Below, piece by piece: positions 37,032-48,251 of a DNA stretch of 64,000 bases. How positions within the stretch are numbered: the stretch's first letter is position 1; every line of letters begins with the position of its first letter. The stretch is from Anopheles merus (taxonomy: Eukaryota > Arthropoda > Insecta > Diptera > Culicidae). Under the pieces are notes generated by a model, which had not been told where the DNA came from, searched no databases, and was given only the letters and a program-made list of their open reading frames with translations. The translations under genes were made by a program, and so were the position numbers. Location: contig NC_054085.1 of assembly GCF_017562075.2 (NCBI RefSeq), forward strand, positions 20,508,222 through 20,572,221. The letters are read 5' to 3'.

Positions 37032-37462
37032 CACCGACAAACCGACGTGACACTGGTGTTACAAAAGTGTCCCACTCGAAAGTACTGTCATTTACCAGTG
37101 AGGCGAACACTTCTGTCAAAGTAAGCTCTGTTCACTGCTGCTTCGATGTAAACAACTTTTCTAAATACAAATTGCGAAGCAAGTGTGAGGCAAGATTTTG
37201 TGAGAATGATTGGACAAAACACCCAGGAAAATCATTTTATAAGTTTCCAAATCAATTCAAAAGATGTGAGAAGTACATCAAACAATACGCATTGGAATTT
37301 GCGAAGAAAAACAAAAAGGGGATTTAGCAGTTTCTTCTCTGTGTCAGTGTAGTAAGCGAATCATTATAGAGATGGCGCTAGTGTTTAACGTATTTTCATT
37401 TGAAATAAGGAGACAACTTTTGAAGCTCATTTTGTTGGAAGTGTCACGTCGGTTTGTCGGTG
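37032..37462 (+). mobile_element. 431-bp inverted-repeat element carrying a THAP-like exon
   Basis: Perfect 22-bp terminal inverted repeats (37032-37053 and 37441-37462; the first begins CACCGACAAACCG), flanked by the 7-bp direct repeat GGCATAT at 37025-37031 and 37463-37469. It lies between the two MITE-A copies. It carries one short open frame with part of a THAP-like DNA-binding domain, so it looks like an internally deleted derivative of a larger transposon. A THAP-type domain and a 7-8 bp target duplication suggest P-element relatives; the superfamily is inference. Confidence 0.8.
37067..37327 (+). pseudogene. truncated THAP-like transposase N-terminus
   Basis: Frame of about 86 residues. 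Its middle reads CEARFCENDWTKHPGKSFYK then FP, which matches the first half of a THAP zinc finger: Cys-x4-Cys, then the SFYKFP block and a KYI segment. The later Cys-x2-His pair and the AVPTIF box are absent because the frame stops after KNKKGI, where the internal deletion joins. It cannot be a complete DNA-binding domain. The first Met may not be the original start. Confidence 0.55.
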
Positions 37463-37530
37463 GGCATATGGAGAACCAGGGAGGTGAGCATCCCGACGCA
37501 AAATAAAATCGTCACGTGGGCGGGGGGCCA

Positions 37531-38784
37531 CCCAAGCGCCACAGATTAAGCTTAAACGACTGGAAAATTGAATATCCATATAAAAAAATGAAAGCTCCAC
37601 AGCTTCATTGGTTTGATCAATAGATGGCGTATTACAACTCATCATTATATTGCTATCCTGTTCTTGCAATGTGTTTCGACAAGTTTCATCTTATCATGAC
37701 CTATATAGCCTTATAACTTTCTGAGCAAAAATCTTTGTGAATGGTCGTGTGGTCAGATACGTGGGTATCAACACCACCCAAATAGCCAAAATTGTTTAAG
37801 CAGCTCATTTTGGCACGCTAAAGATCGCTGCTCTAATTCGCCTTTTGCAGTAGATAAACAGCATCAAAGTTCCAGGCGGTCCTTTTAAATAGCGCCTAAG
37901 CAGCTTCCTTATGCTACGGTGCCGGGGATTGTTTTTCTTTGTATTTTATTTTCAAGCAAGCGTCATCGATGAAATAAACAACAGGATTTGTTTTGTTTGT
38001 GTACATGTATATATTTTTAAATCCTTAATATTAATAAATTACACGAAATGTATCACAATTTACTGTACAGTCACAATCACTTCCCTAAAAATCCCTTCTT
38101 CAAAGAACTAATCTAACTTGTGCAGCAGCAATGAGATGATTGACGGCGTCACACTTTGACAATTTGACAAGAGCCATCTCGTACCGATGTCATGGACTAA
38201 AAAGCTATAAAGTTCCACCAAGTTCGGTGCGCTTTCTTAACAAGCCTTCAAGTTACATCATGAAACCTACACATAGTGCTAATCAGCCGCAAAGTTCCAA
38301 AGAGTACCATGTGCCTGTTAAAAAGCTCCATAGTTCCGCAAAGTACCGTCTATCTCTGAATCAGCCACAAAGTACGACATCGGAACGATTTTTCGTTAAA
38401 CAGCCCTAAATCAGCTATAAAGTACGAGCTGGCTATTTGGGCAACGACCATAACTCAATTCTCACTTGCTTCAGTACTGGTGGTTTCCATTGGAGTTTAG
38501 TAATTAAACAATTGTATCTCCGTTCTAGTTCTAGCGATGCATAACTTCAATGCGAAACCATACAACAGTACAGAGGAAATGAGAAAGCTCTCCTCTAAGC
38601 AATGAAGCTCAACTGGTTGGGGTATCCCACCAACAGAGAGCGCCACCAGCTTTTTTGCTATTTTTAGAATGAATGAGTCGTTTGCCGTCTGCTAAACGAA
38701 GTCTTTCTATATTCCGTTTAGGTAGAGAACTTGAGTCGTTTAGAAGCCGTTTAGTGGTCGTTTAGTGGATTTGTGGCACTTGGG
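37531..38784. mobile_element. MITE-A copy 2, split by an insertion
   Basis: Left part 37531-37776 and right part 38444-38784 match copy 1 from end to end. Between them lies a 665-bp element plus a 2-bp target duplication; removing 667 bp leaves exactly 587 bp, the length of copy 1. Few base differences separate the copies. Confidence 0.88.
37777..38441. mobile_element. MITE-B (665 bp, CCCAAATAGCC termini)
   Basis: Ends CCCAAATAGCC and GGCTATTTGGG are perfect 11-bp inverted repeats. It interrupts MITE-A copy 2 and duplicated the dinucleotide CA (37775-37776 and 38442-38443), as comparison with the intact copy shows. No transposase frame. The right half has several copies of an AAAGTTCC/AAAGTACC motif, which may be subterminal binding sites. 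Confidence 0.88.
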
Positions 38785-39300
38785 CGGATAGTAGATCCCG
38801 AATCAGTTTCTGGAATCGGTTTCGGATTCGGCTCCGGAGTTGGAATTGGCTTTGAAACGGAGTCGGTTTCGGTATCTCCATAAGAATAGGCGTTTGAGTC
38901 CAATGATGATAAGTATTGATAGCCACAAAGAATCAAAATTTACTAGTAAACGATCTATTCTTATGGACATTCACGGACCGACTTTACTTCTGAAACTTCT
39001 TAATTCAATTCAAGAACTGATTCACATTCCGAAGCAAGTTCAATTTATGAAGCGGCGATTCCCAGATCGATTCCGATTCCGGAGCCTACTCTGATTCCGG
39101 AGCCAATTTTGATTCCGGAGCCGATTCCGATCCCGGAATAGATTTCGAGGCCGACTCCGAAGGCGACTCCGGAATCGACACTGGAGTCAACTGTGGAATC
39201 GGCTCCGGAATCGGCCCCGTGATCGTCTACAAAATTGACTCGGGAATCGGTTCGGGAATTGATTCCGAACATGGAATCGGAATCGGGTAAGTCAGATTCC
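38785..39300. repeat. ATTCCGGA-type minisatellite
   Basis: Degenerate repeats of GATTCCGG/GGAATCGG, first in one direction (38795-38875) and then the other (39055-39290). Related in motif to the Rab6 intron arrays. A short piece of the same array lies left of the transposon island at about 36390-36432, so the island is inserted in it. Confidence 0.8.
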
Positions 39301-39764
39301 GAGCTCCTATCACTAGTCTATTTAGATATATCGATTTAGATATTGTCACCCAACGTTCTATATAAAGCTTTCCATACACTCCTAAGCAGCTTAGAAGCTC
39401 CTTTAAAGGTTTAAAACTCTGATGCTGTTTGTTTTCACAAATAATATCGTATGTTCACTCAGCATGATTGTTTTATTTACTTTACCCTTCATAATAATAA
39501 AAGAAAAGGTATTAAAAGCCTATTTTTTTAATGAAATTTAAACCATTTGTTTATTTACACAATATTAATTGCGTTCGTGTTCGTGACCGCCTGCGGCACC
39601 CATTGTGCACAGTTGCACTGACTCAGTTGTTTGGATTTGTGCGCTGGAAAAACATTGCCGTAACAAAAACAAAACCCTCACCCGTGTTTTGCTTGTGCAG
39701 AAGAAAATCTTAAAGGGCACCAATTCACGCCCGCGTTTCGTTGCGTTGTCCTCCCCCGCTCACC

Positions 39765-40989
39765 ATGGCCGAAAATCAGGACACAATCAAAGAGAAGAAA
39801 GACAGCGGTCCCGTCGACGGTGGGCCGCAGCTGGATCTGACCAAATCGTCCAAACAGATTTACTTCGAGCTGCTGCGAACATGGGTGTACCATGCGGAAA
39901 TGCAGAACCATCTGCACGCCCACTTCCCCTACTACCTGATGAACAACTATCCGCAGCTGTTTCAGCTAAACAACGGGCAGGCGGCTGGACCCGGCATGAT
40001 GGGACAGTTCATGAGTGGTGCGGGCACAGCAGCGGCGAACGGTGGGGGAACGTCGGCACCCGGAAGCGGTACCGGACAGGGGACGAATGGTGCCGGGAAC
40101 CGGGGGCGTACGGAAACGACGGATCCCACCCGACCGGATGATGGTAAGTGGAACCGGGAAGGGTATTAAGTATTAGTGTAATTAAATCGATTTTCGTTTT
40201 TGGCTTGATATCCATTCCCCTGGGGTGCCGCTCCCTCATCTGCAGCAATCAACCGTCACGGTGGATACGAGTACGTAATTGCCCCGCTGTGGAAGCGCTT
40301 TGCCGCCGAAGCCATCGATATTGCGATAATCTTTCTCCTCAAGATAATGACCACGCTCGCGTTTATAGATGCGTTCGAAATCGATCTGTAAGTAGCAGGC
40401 CGGATGACGCAAGACCGAAACCAATCGGCAGACCTTTGCCCGCTATCGCAACCCGGGCGCGGAATTTATTTTATCTTAATTTTATCAACGTTTTTTTACC
40501 ACCGACCACCCTCCCAGCCTGTACATGGATCTGGACGCGATTCGCAACTCGTTCGAGGAGGACTACACCGAGCTGCTGTCGTTCACCTCGGAGCTGATCT
40601 TTCTCGAGATCGGCATCAAGATCGCGGTGTGCATCTACGAGGCCGTCTGGACGGCCCACGTCCAGGTCATACCGGGCAGCGCGACGCCCGGCAAGATGCT
40701 GATGGGGCTGCGGATCGTGTACGCGGAATCGGTGGCCGTGCTCGAGCCGCAGCCGCAGCCCGGCCTGCTTAGCAATCAGGTGCCGCTGCGGGCGCTGCTC
40801 TACCCGGGCACGACGCCCAGCTTCGGCCGTGCGTTTGCCCGGGCCGTGGTGAAGAACGTCGTGATAGCGTTCTTCTTCCCGATGTGTCTGCTGCTGCTGT
40901 GCTTCCGGCAGAACCGCTCGATCTACGACGTGATGACCAAAACGGTCGTGGTGGAGGACAATCCCAATCCGGTGCTGAGACGCCGCTAG
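39765..40989 (+). CDS. FAM8A1-like RDD-family membrane protein
   Basis: Three exons, 39765-40143, 40246-40387 and 40518-40989, join in phase to give 330 residues. The N-terminal 125 residues are soluble: a conserved segment with LLRTWVYHAEMQNHL, then a Gly/Thr/Ala-rich low-complexity linker. The C-terminal part is an RDD domain with about three hydrophobic segments (residues about 142-165, 195-220 and 295-312), the typical ERFAAEAIDIAI-like start, and the TPGKMLMGLRIV motif. In mammals FAM8A1 is an endoplasmic reticulum protein that works with the HRD1 ubiquitin-ligase complex in ER-associated degradation; that role is assumed here by homology. An AATAAA at 41173-41178 fits its 3' end. It converges with the first esterase gene. 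Confidence 0.9.
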
Positions 40990-41172
40990 GCAGCAGCAAC
41001 AGGCTGTGGAAGGGACCACCTTCCCACCCGGTACCAAATGAGTTAAATTGTTTTTTTTGGAGCGAAGTGCAGGGTGATTGTGGCCCTATTTAAGGGCTGT
41101 TTTGAGTTAACCAAATACCGGAAAGGGGGGAAAAAGAAACGGTGACGTGTTACGCCGGCCACTATTACGTGT

Positions 41173-41178
41173 AATAAA
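41173..41178 (+). terminator. polyadenylation signal of the FAM8A1-like gene
   Basis: AATAAA about 185 bp after the TAG. It lies only 72 bp from the opposing signal of esterase 1, so the two 3' UTRs nearly meet or overlap. Confidence 0.6.
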
Positions 41179-41249
41179 TGCTGCGCACCATCCCCCGCTT
41201 AGCAAAGGGGAAATCAGCTCTAGTTTAAACATTAACCATTCACACACAC

Positions 41250-41255
41250 TTTATT
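41250..41255 (-). terminator. polyadenylation signal of esterase 1
   Basis: TTTATT on the plus strand (AATAAA on the minus strand), about 47 bp after the esterase 1 stop codon. Confidence 0.6.
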
Positions 41256-41301
41256 CCCTCATTTGTGACGCACCAATCCCAACACCAATCCCAATCCGCA
41301 C

Positions 41302-43294
41302 CTATTGCGCTGGTTTTGGGTGGGATTTCTTTTTCTGAATCTCGGCCGGGCTCTTGATCGCGACGGTAAACTCCTCCCTAAAGTCCTGCCCGATCGTAAA
41401 CTGCTCGTTAATCTTGAGATACGGTCCGAGTACGTCTGTGGAGAGATGGGGAGAGAGAAAAGGGCAATTAATTGAAATAATTTTGAAAAACACTCTGTCT
41501 AAACTTACTATTCAGCGGGGGCCAGGCGGGCACATCGCTCGCTTCCGGTTTGCCGGTGATGGCAAAGGACGTCCACAGGTCGACCATGCGCTTCGCCACC
41601 GCCGTGTCCCGCTCGTTCAGCTGGGCGGCGCTCGGCGGGTAGGGGAACAGGTACATCAGATCGTTCGAGTGATGTACGCCGCCATCGAACGGGATGGCCG
41701 ACGTGTCGCCGCCGTACCCGAAGCGCGTATGCTCGCCGGCATAGTCGAACGAGTACAGGTACGTCTGGTCCGGCAGGTACATCGCATTGTTTTGGGCCAT
41801 CTTCAGCACCGGACCCTTGATCAGTACGTCCGCCGTGTGCTGTGGGAATTAATTGCGAATTAATTTAATATTTTTTCTAATTATTTTAAGCACGAGCCTT
41901 GTACTTACGTCACAAAACCCGGCCAGCAGCTGGCGCAAATCGCCCGACGCTAGCTGCTCGTGCGTGAAGAACTGCGCCATCGTGAGCGTGCGTACCGTGC
42001 AGGACGGATCGTCCACACCGAGCACCTGGTTGACCTCGTCCACCATCCGGTGGATCGTGATGTGCGGGTCGCCGATCAGCTTCTTGAACAGCAGTATGTT
42101 GAACACCTCCAGAAACGCGAACGTGCCGTCGTGCCGGGTAACGCCGGTCAGCAGCGGCATGTTCTTGCGCCCACCGCCCTTGCGCATGATGAAGTACGGG
42201 TTTTCCGGGAACAGCCCGTTCGGGTCGTTGAACACCATACGGGCGCCCCCGATCGTGTCGGTACCGTTCGGGGTACGAAGGCGCTACGGCGTGGCCAGTA
42301 AAGGAAATCCATTAATGCAGTGGCCCCCGATCATCGGCCCTTTTGCCCCTTTACTTACGTAATGTTGGGTGAACGCTTTCATCAGGCTGAAAATGTCCAG
42401 CTCCATCAGGAAGCGCTCCACCTGCTCGAGCGGTGCCTTCCGATCGAACCCGGCAAACCCGGCAATGTCGCGGCAGTTCCGCTCCGGGCTGCGGTCCCAC
42501 ACCCACGACCCGTGGCAGTTGCCCGACTGCAGGATGAGCCGCTGAAACAGCCGCTCCGTATCGACCAGCGGGCTGTACGTCATGCTGGAAACCATCGCCG
42601 CCCCGGACGACTGTGCCATGGCCGTCACCTGCCCCGGGTCGCCCCCGAAATGGCTGATGTACTTCTGCACCCACTCGAACGCTAGCACCACATCCATCAC
42701 GCCCGCATTGCCCGGGATTTGCCGCGTGTTGGAGCACAGAAACCCAAGCGCACCGAGCCGATACTGGGGCACCACCAGCACCACGTCCTTCTCCATGATG
42801 TAGTTCGGTGGATAGTGCAAGATCGCACCGTCGTAAAACCCGCCGCCGTGCACGTACACTATCACCGGTTTGCGGCCGCGCAAATCTTTCGTAAACACGC
42901 TGAGATTGATACAGTCCTCCAGGTTTTGGGCGCGCTGCTCCTCCGTCAGCAGCTTCATGCGCTTGTACACCGGCGAGCCGAGCTTCGGCTCGGACACATC
43001 CATCACCCCGTCCCAGGGCTGTACCGGGACGGGCGGTTTGAACCGTCGCTCACCGGTGGCCGGTTCGGCGTAGCGGACGTTCAGGAACTGCAGGATGTTT
43101 ACGCCCGTCCAGGCGCCCCGTGTCGTTGAGCCTTTCAGCTTTCCGAGACCCGGGAGCTCGACCACGGGGTTGAGGTCGGTCGATTCCGGACCCGCCATCG
43201 TGGAGTAGCGCTTGCTGGAGCTGCACAGTACGGTCAGCTGCTTGCTCGGGCGATGCGACCGGAGCAGTAGCGTTCTGCTGATGCTGATGGCCAT
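41302..43294 (-). CDS. carboxylesterase family protein 1 (altered nucleophile elbow)
   Basis: Four coding exons, 42359-43294, 41909-42283, 41509-41839 and 41302-41435, join in phase to give 591 residues of the alpha/beta-hydrolase type B carboxylesterase family. Visible are NLEDCINLSVFTKD, the oxyanion-hole HGGGF (149-153), a nucleophile elbow reading AQSSG (Ser229) where GxSxG is usual, the acid in RHDGTF (Asp in place of the commoner Glu), and the histidine motif GVHHSNDLMYLF. Family members cleave carboxylic esters, including xenobiotics. The N-terminus (rich in Ser, Arg and Leu, with no acidic residue for about 35 residues) looks like a mitochondrial presequence and not a secretory signal. 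An acceptor-like CTGCAAATTTGCAG at about 43312 suggests a 5' UTR exon upstream. Confidence 0.9.
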
Positions 43295-45177
43295 TGCAAA
43301 ACTGAGGGGACCTGCAAATTTCACCCCATGTTCGGGCACGGCAGGCCGGTGCAGCCGACGAATTTTTCGCGAATCTGCATTAGCTTAAGACGATTAGCGT
43401 GCCAGCGCCAAAAGATAAGGGGGGTTCTGTTGCTCGTTTTGCACGCACGGTTTGCGATTTTTATTTTTGCTTGGTCTCTGGGTCCCCGGAGTTGTGTGAA
43501 CTTTTTTTCGTCTGATAAATTGATATCCAACGGGCGGTGACATCAGGGTGTGGGGTAGCAGCACAATAAAGGCTGGGTGCCGACTGGGTCAGACAAGTGG
43601 CTTCTTTCTTTCCAAGGTACGTGGTCTTTGGTACAGTGTACTTTGGCGGTGTAAAACTAAGCCACCCCGTCTGGGGAAGATCGTTTAGGAGCATTTGTTT
43701 GTGAAAGAACTGATGATATGAACCGTATATGTCACACTCATCAGAGGAATTCTGTTGAGAAAAGAGGCTCTTTTCAAGCAGTTATTCAATAGATATGAGT
43801 GGAGGCACTCTTTTAAGTGAGTTGAATTCGATTTGAAGAGTGACTAAAAGCGATTTCAATATTAGAGATCACTTTTCCAGATAGTTTACATTCTGAATCA
43901 GTGTTAACAGGGAGTTCCAAAAGAGTGATTCATAGTAAAAGTGAAGAGTGAATAGTATAAATAATCATATAAGCTCTTTGTGCTGAGTTGTAGCTCATCC
44001 ATTCCCTTGCTCAGTGTGCACCTCTCTCTATTGTTCATCTTTCAATGAGAAATGAGGACTCTGTTCGTACTTTCAATGCAGTCCTGTGTGCCCAGTAAGT
44101 AACTCGGTAAGCGTATTGTAGCTCCACAAGCTCAATGTAGTTCGACTAGCGCAATATGGCTCCGTACTCTCAAACCTGCCTGTAGCTCCGTACTCTTAAA
44201 CCTATGCGCGGGCTAGGACGGACGCTCTCCGGGTTGATTGAACATTAATTTAAAGATGAGTTTCATTACCTTTGATTCTAAATCGATGCATAGCACGGAG
44301 CTCCATATATTCTCTTCTTTTCCACATTCAAGAGTGTAGAGTTCTCTGTGACGCCTGCGCTCATCAAAGAGGTGTTTGATGCCTTCGTTAGGTGCAGTGA
44401 TGAAGCTTTTGATCATTTTGAATTTAAATTGGAATCAAGTTTCTTCAATTAATGAAAGGCTCAGTGAAATCAAAAAGAGCTTCCGAAAATACTCTCAAAT
44501 ATATGTATTTGGATGGTACTCATGATGAGCTCATCTAAGGCCTTTATTGAGAGCACTCTTGAGACATTTTGTCCCGGGAATCCCTTGGTATCACTGTATA
44601 GTCTATTTCTTCTTGAGAATTACTACTACGGGGTGATGAATCGAATGAAGAACTATCTACATTAGGTTAGGTAGATATCGCTAGGTCTAATCATTAGACC
44701 ATTATTAACTTAACTTAATAACTGAAGCTAAAGAGTTTTTAATATTAATGGATGTTTATGAAGAATTGATGAACGGAAAGACAGCAACGGAATTCAATTA
44801 TTACTTGCCTAATGTTATTTTAGTTATTGTCTGTATTACTTATCACTACTGTATTTTGTTACATATTTTTTGTATTTTAATCTAACATCAATTAATCATG
44901 AACCTGACGAAACGAACTCCATTAAAAAACACCTTTAGCTAGGGGTAAAAAGTGCGTACGAATATGGCAGAAGTTCCTTGTTGAACTGCCGTTATCAAAT
45001 AATCTTCATTATCAGCTTCAGGTAAATGATACCTTCGCCATCTAAGAATAGATAACTTGTTTTGTGTTGGTATCCAGCTAAACCTCGTCACAGGTTTCCG
45101 TATTGTTTTGTACTGTTTTTTTGTCTGCTTGTTATCGGAAAGACTTGCCAAAGTGGATTAACACAACCCCTGTCACA
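43295..45177. other. spacer between the two esterase genes
   Basis: AT-rich DNA with no coding frame recognised. It contains the 5' region of esterase 1 and the 3' flank of esterase 2. Confidence 0.5.
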
Positions 45178-47226
45178 CTACACCCGTTGCTGCTGCTGGG
45201 TAAGATTCCGCCGGATTAGTTCGTCCTGCTGCCGTGTTGTGACGCCGCGGTCCGCCGGTGCGGATGATTCTTTTTGCTGCTGCCGCTGTCGCCGGGCCGC
45301 GTCAGCGTTGACCGTGAATTCGTCCAGGAAGTTGCTGCCAATGGTAAGCTCCCGGTCAAGGTGAACGTACGGGCCGAAGATCTCTGCAAGCGGTGCAAGT
45401 CACAGCCGGTTTGGATTAGTAGAGTTGTTAGTGTGGTTAGAGGTACGGCGGCCTAAACTTACGGTTAAACGCTGGCCAGTGGGGAAGATCGCGTGACTTG
45501 GGTACGCCCTCCACTATGAACGACGTCCACAGATCGACCATCTTCTTTGCCATCGCTGTGTCCGGTTCGTTCAGCTGGGCAGCGGTGGGTGGGTAAGGGA
45601 AAAGGTACAGCAGATCGTTGGTATGATGCACACCTCCATCGAACGGGATGTGGCTGATGTCCTGATCGTAGCCGAACCGGGTATGCTCGCCACGGTAGTC
45701 GAACGAGTACACGAACGTTCGATCCGGCGTGTGGCGGCTGTTGTACTGTGCTAGCCGCAGCACGCTTGACTTGATCAGATGCATTCCACAGAGCTGAAGA
45801 ACAGGGAAGAGTAAATTTTGTCATATAAACGGAGCAAGCTTTACGAGCGTTCACGATCACTCACATCGATCAGCCCTGGAACCATCTTCAAGATGTCCCC
45901 ATTAGCAGCCGCCTCCATATCGAGCATACTCTTCACGGCGAGTGGCGTCACCGAACACGACACCTCAACCGTACCGAGAATTCGCTGAATATCCTCGATC
46001 ATATCGTACCGCAGGAAGTCCTTCTTGTCGTGCAGCTTCAGCGCACTCAAGATCGTGAACACGTCCACCAGCGCAAACGTACCCTCGTCTTTCACCACAC
46101 CGGTAAGCATGGGAATGTTTTTCCTACCACCACCGGCCTTCATCACCTCGTACGGTGTTTTGGGGAAGAGCTGTGATGGACCCCCGATCGTCATACGACC
46201 GCCGGTGTTGTTGATTCCCTTGTGAAGACCTTGCCACTGACATCGAGAAAGGGGACTTTGTAATAAAATCACTCATAATAAGAAAATAAAACCACTCACG
46301 TTGTGATGCATGAACGCCTTCAGCAGCGTGTACGTGTCCAGCTGCAGCAGGAACTCCTCCACCTGCTCCAGCGGTGCTTTCGGATCGAACCCGGCACGCC
46401 GCGCAATGTCTCGTGCATTACGCTCCCCATTATGATCGAACTGCCAGCTGCCAAAAGCAGCACCCGAGTGGAGAATGATCTTTTGAAAGTACGACTCCTT
46501 CAGGGCCGGGCTGAACAGCAACGAAGATAGTATGCCCGCTCCGGCCGACTGTCCAATGGCCGTCACCTGCGTCGGATCGCCCCCGAAATGCTCGATGTGC
46601 TTCTGAACCCACTCGAACGCCAGCAGCACATCCATAATGGCCGCATTGCCCGGAATCGTCTCCGTCTTGGTGGACATAAACCCAAGCGCACCGAGCCGAT
46701 ACTGTGGCACTACCAGCACGATATCCTTCTCCAGCAAGTACTCCGGTGGATGCTGGGCGGCACTACCGCTGTAGAAACCACCGCCGTGAATGTAAACCGC
46801 CACCGGACGCTTGGCGGTAGTGTCCTTCGTATACACGCACAAACTAATGCAATCTTCCAGGTTGGACGATTTTAGTTGATCTTTCGGTAGCTTCTTCAGA
46901 TCACCGTAGCACGGTGCGCCCTGACCCCGGACCGATACGTCCTGGATGCCTTCCCACGGTTGGGCAGGGATCGGTGCCTTGAAGCGGTTCTTTCCCACCG
47001 GGGGTTCGGCGTATCGTACGTTCAGGAACTGTTGGACCGGTGCCCCCGTCCAGGCAGTTTTGGTGTAGGAACCTTTGAGCTTTCCCAGCCCGGGCAGATC
47101 AACGATTGGGTCGTGATCGTTGGAGAAGTTTCGCTTTATTACTACGCCGTATTGGGACACCACACGCGTTAGCGTTTCTTTCGGGGAGTGATGGCGCACT
47201 GGGAGTTGTCGGAGAAGCTTAAACAT
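45178..47226 (-). CDS. carboxylesterase family protein 2
   Basis: Four coding exons, 46300-47226, 45865-46236, 45463-45793 and 45178-45383, give 611 residues. Intron positions and phases match esterase 1 exactly, so the two arose by tandem duplication. The active site is complete: HGGGF (147-151), GQSAG with Ser227, KDEGTF (Glu), and GVHHTNDLLYLF (His). The start at 47226 has CACACA before the ATG; an in-frame extension upstream would need GTG. The first 35 residues are basic and end in RNFS, like a mitochondrial presequence with an R-2 type cleavage site. The last exon is longer than in esterase 1 and encodes a Gln/Arg-rich tail. It is a plausible active hydrolase; substrate unknown. Confidence 0.92.
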
Positions 47227-48186
47227 TGTGTGGCTTTTGTTTTGGGAACTATTGTTCACTTGAAGATCACGTTAAAACGAGCTTTTATTGTAGTTTACAG
47301 TTCACAGTTTTTGCTTGTTTGTTTATTCCACTAGTAACACTTCACTTCTATCTTTACAAAATCACTTCAATGCTTCTTTCAAGATACAACTAGTCCCGCG
47401 GTCACCTTCCAACTAAACGGACTTGTACCCGTGCTGGACAGTTTTAAGTGAACCTAATGTTTTAGGCCATCTCCAATACAATATCGTGAGCGGTGGTAAT
47501 GTGTTAGTTTGTTATCATTCCTTCCCTTTGTCACAGGCATAAACTACTGGAATTTGGTATCCATTTTATCACTCGTCAAACCGAATGATGATCTTCCTAC
47601 TGATTAAAAATTAGGAGGGGAAAACATCGAAACCTCCAAAATAACATCGCATAACGAGATAACAACGGGATGGGTAGGAGTAGTAAGTTTGGCTTACTGT
47701 TGTAGACTCCCACTGAATGAATCGAATTGTTTTTGCGCGCGTGTGTGTGTAGTTCGATTCAGCGTTCCCCAGGCTTAGCGCCTATGAACTCATCGGTGGT
47801 CTAGCTCTTTCGCGTGCATTTATTACAAGTTATCTATTGCGTTCCGCATTTCGACCGAATTCCGATACAACGCTATGTGTCGGGTGACGTGTAGGCCGAC
47901 CAACCAATGGCCAGTTTTTGCGTGGCGTGAGGCGCATTTTTGGGATTATTCGGGTGTAGATATCAAGCTGGCGAGACAGTAAGGCGGTGGGCGCCTAGCC
48001 TGGAACTTCTTTTCCGCAAAAGCCTAGGCATGGATTAGCGAATTTTATTGGGGCGTTGAAGGTGTTATGACCGATAGGTTGAATTAGAAAAAGAGCGTAA
48101 TAAACTTATTATTTGCATTAAAACGACTTATCTAATTTATGATAAAGAAATCTCACATGCTTTGAATGCTTTTTGCATCATTGCCT
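47227..48186. other. 5' flank of esterase 2
   Basis: No coding frame recognised. The region separates the esterase 2 promoter from the 3' end of the first odorant-binding protein gene. Confidence 0.5.
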
Positions 48187-48192
48187 TTTATT
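48187..48192 (-). terminator. polyadenylation signal of odorant-binding protein gene A
   Basis: TTTATT on the plus strand, AATAAA on the minus strand, 60 bp after the stop codon. Confidence 0.6.
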
Positions 48193-48251
48193 TCGATACC
48201 CCGGTACGTCCCGTTTTGTGTTTGTCTTATCACGCATTCTCACGAAAAACC

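Noticed and set aside
40471..41037. Minus-strand frame of 188 residues
   Set aside because: Antisense to FAM8A1 exon 3, low-complexity, no domain.
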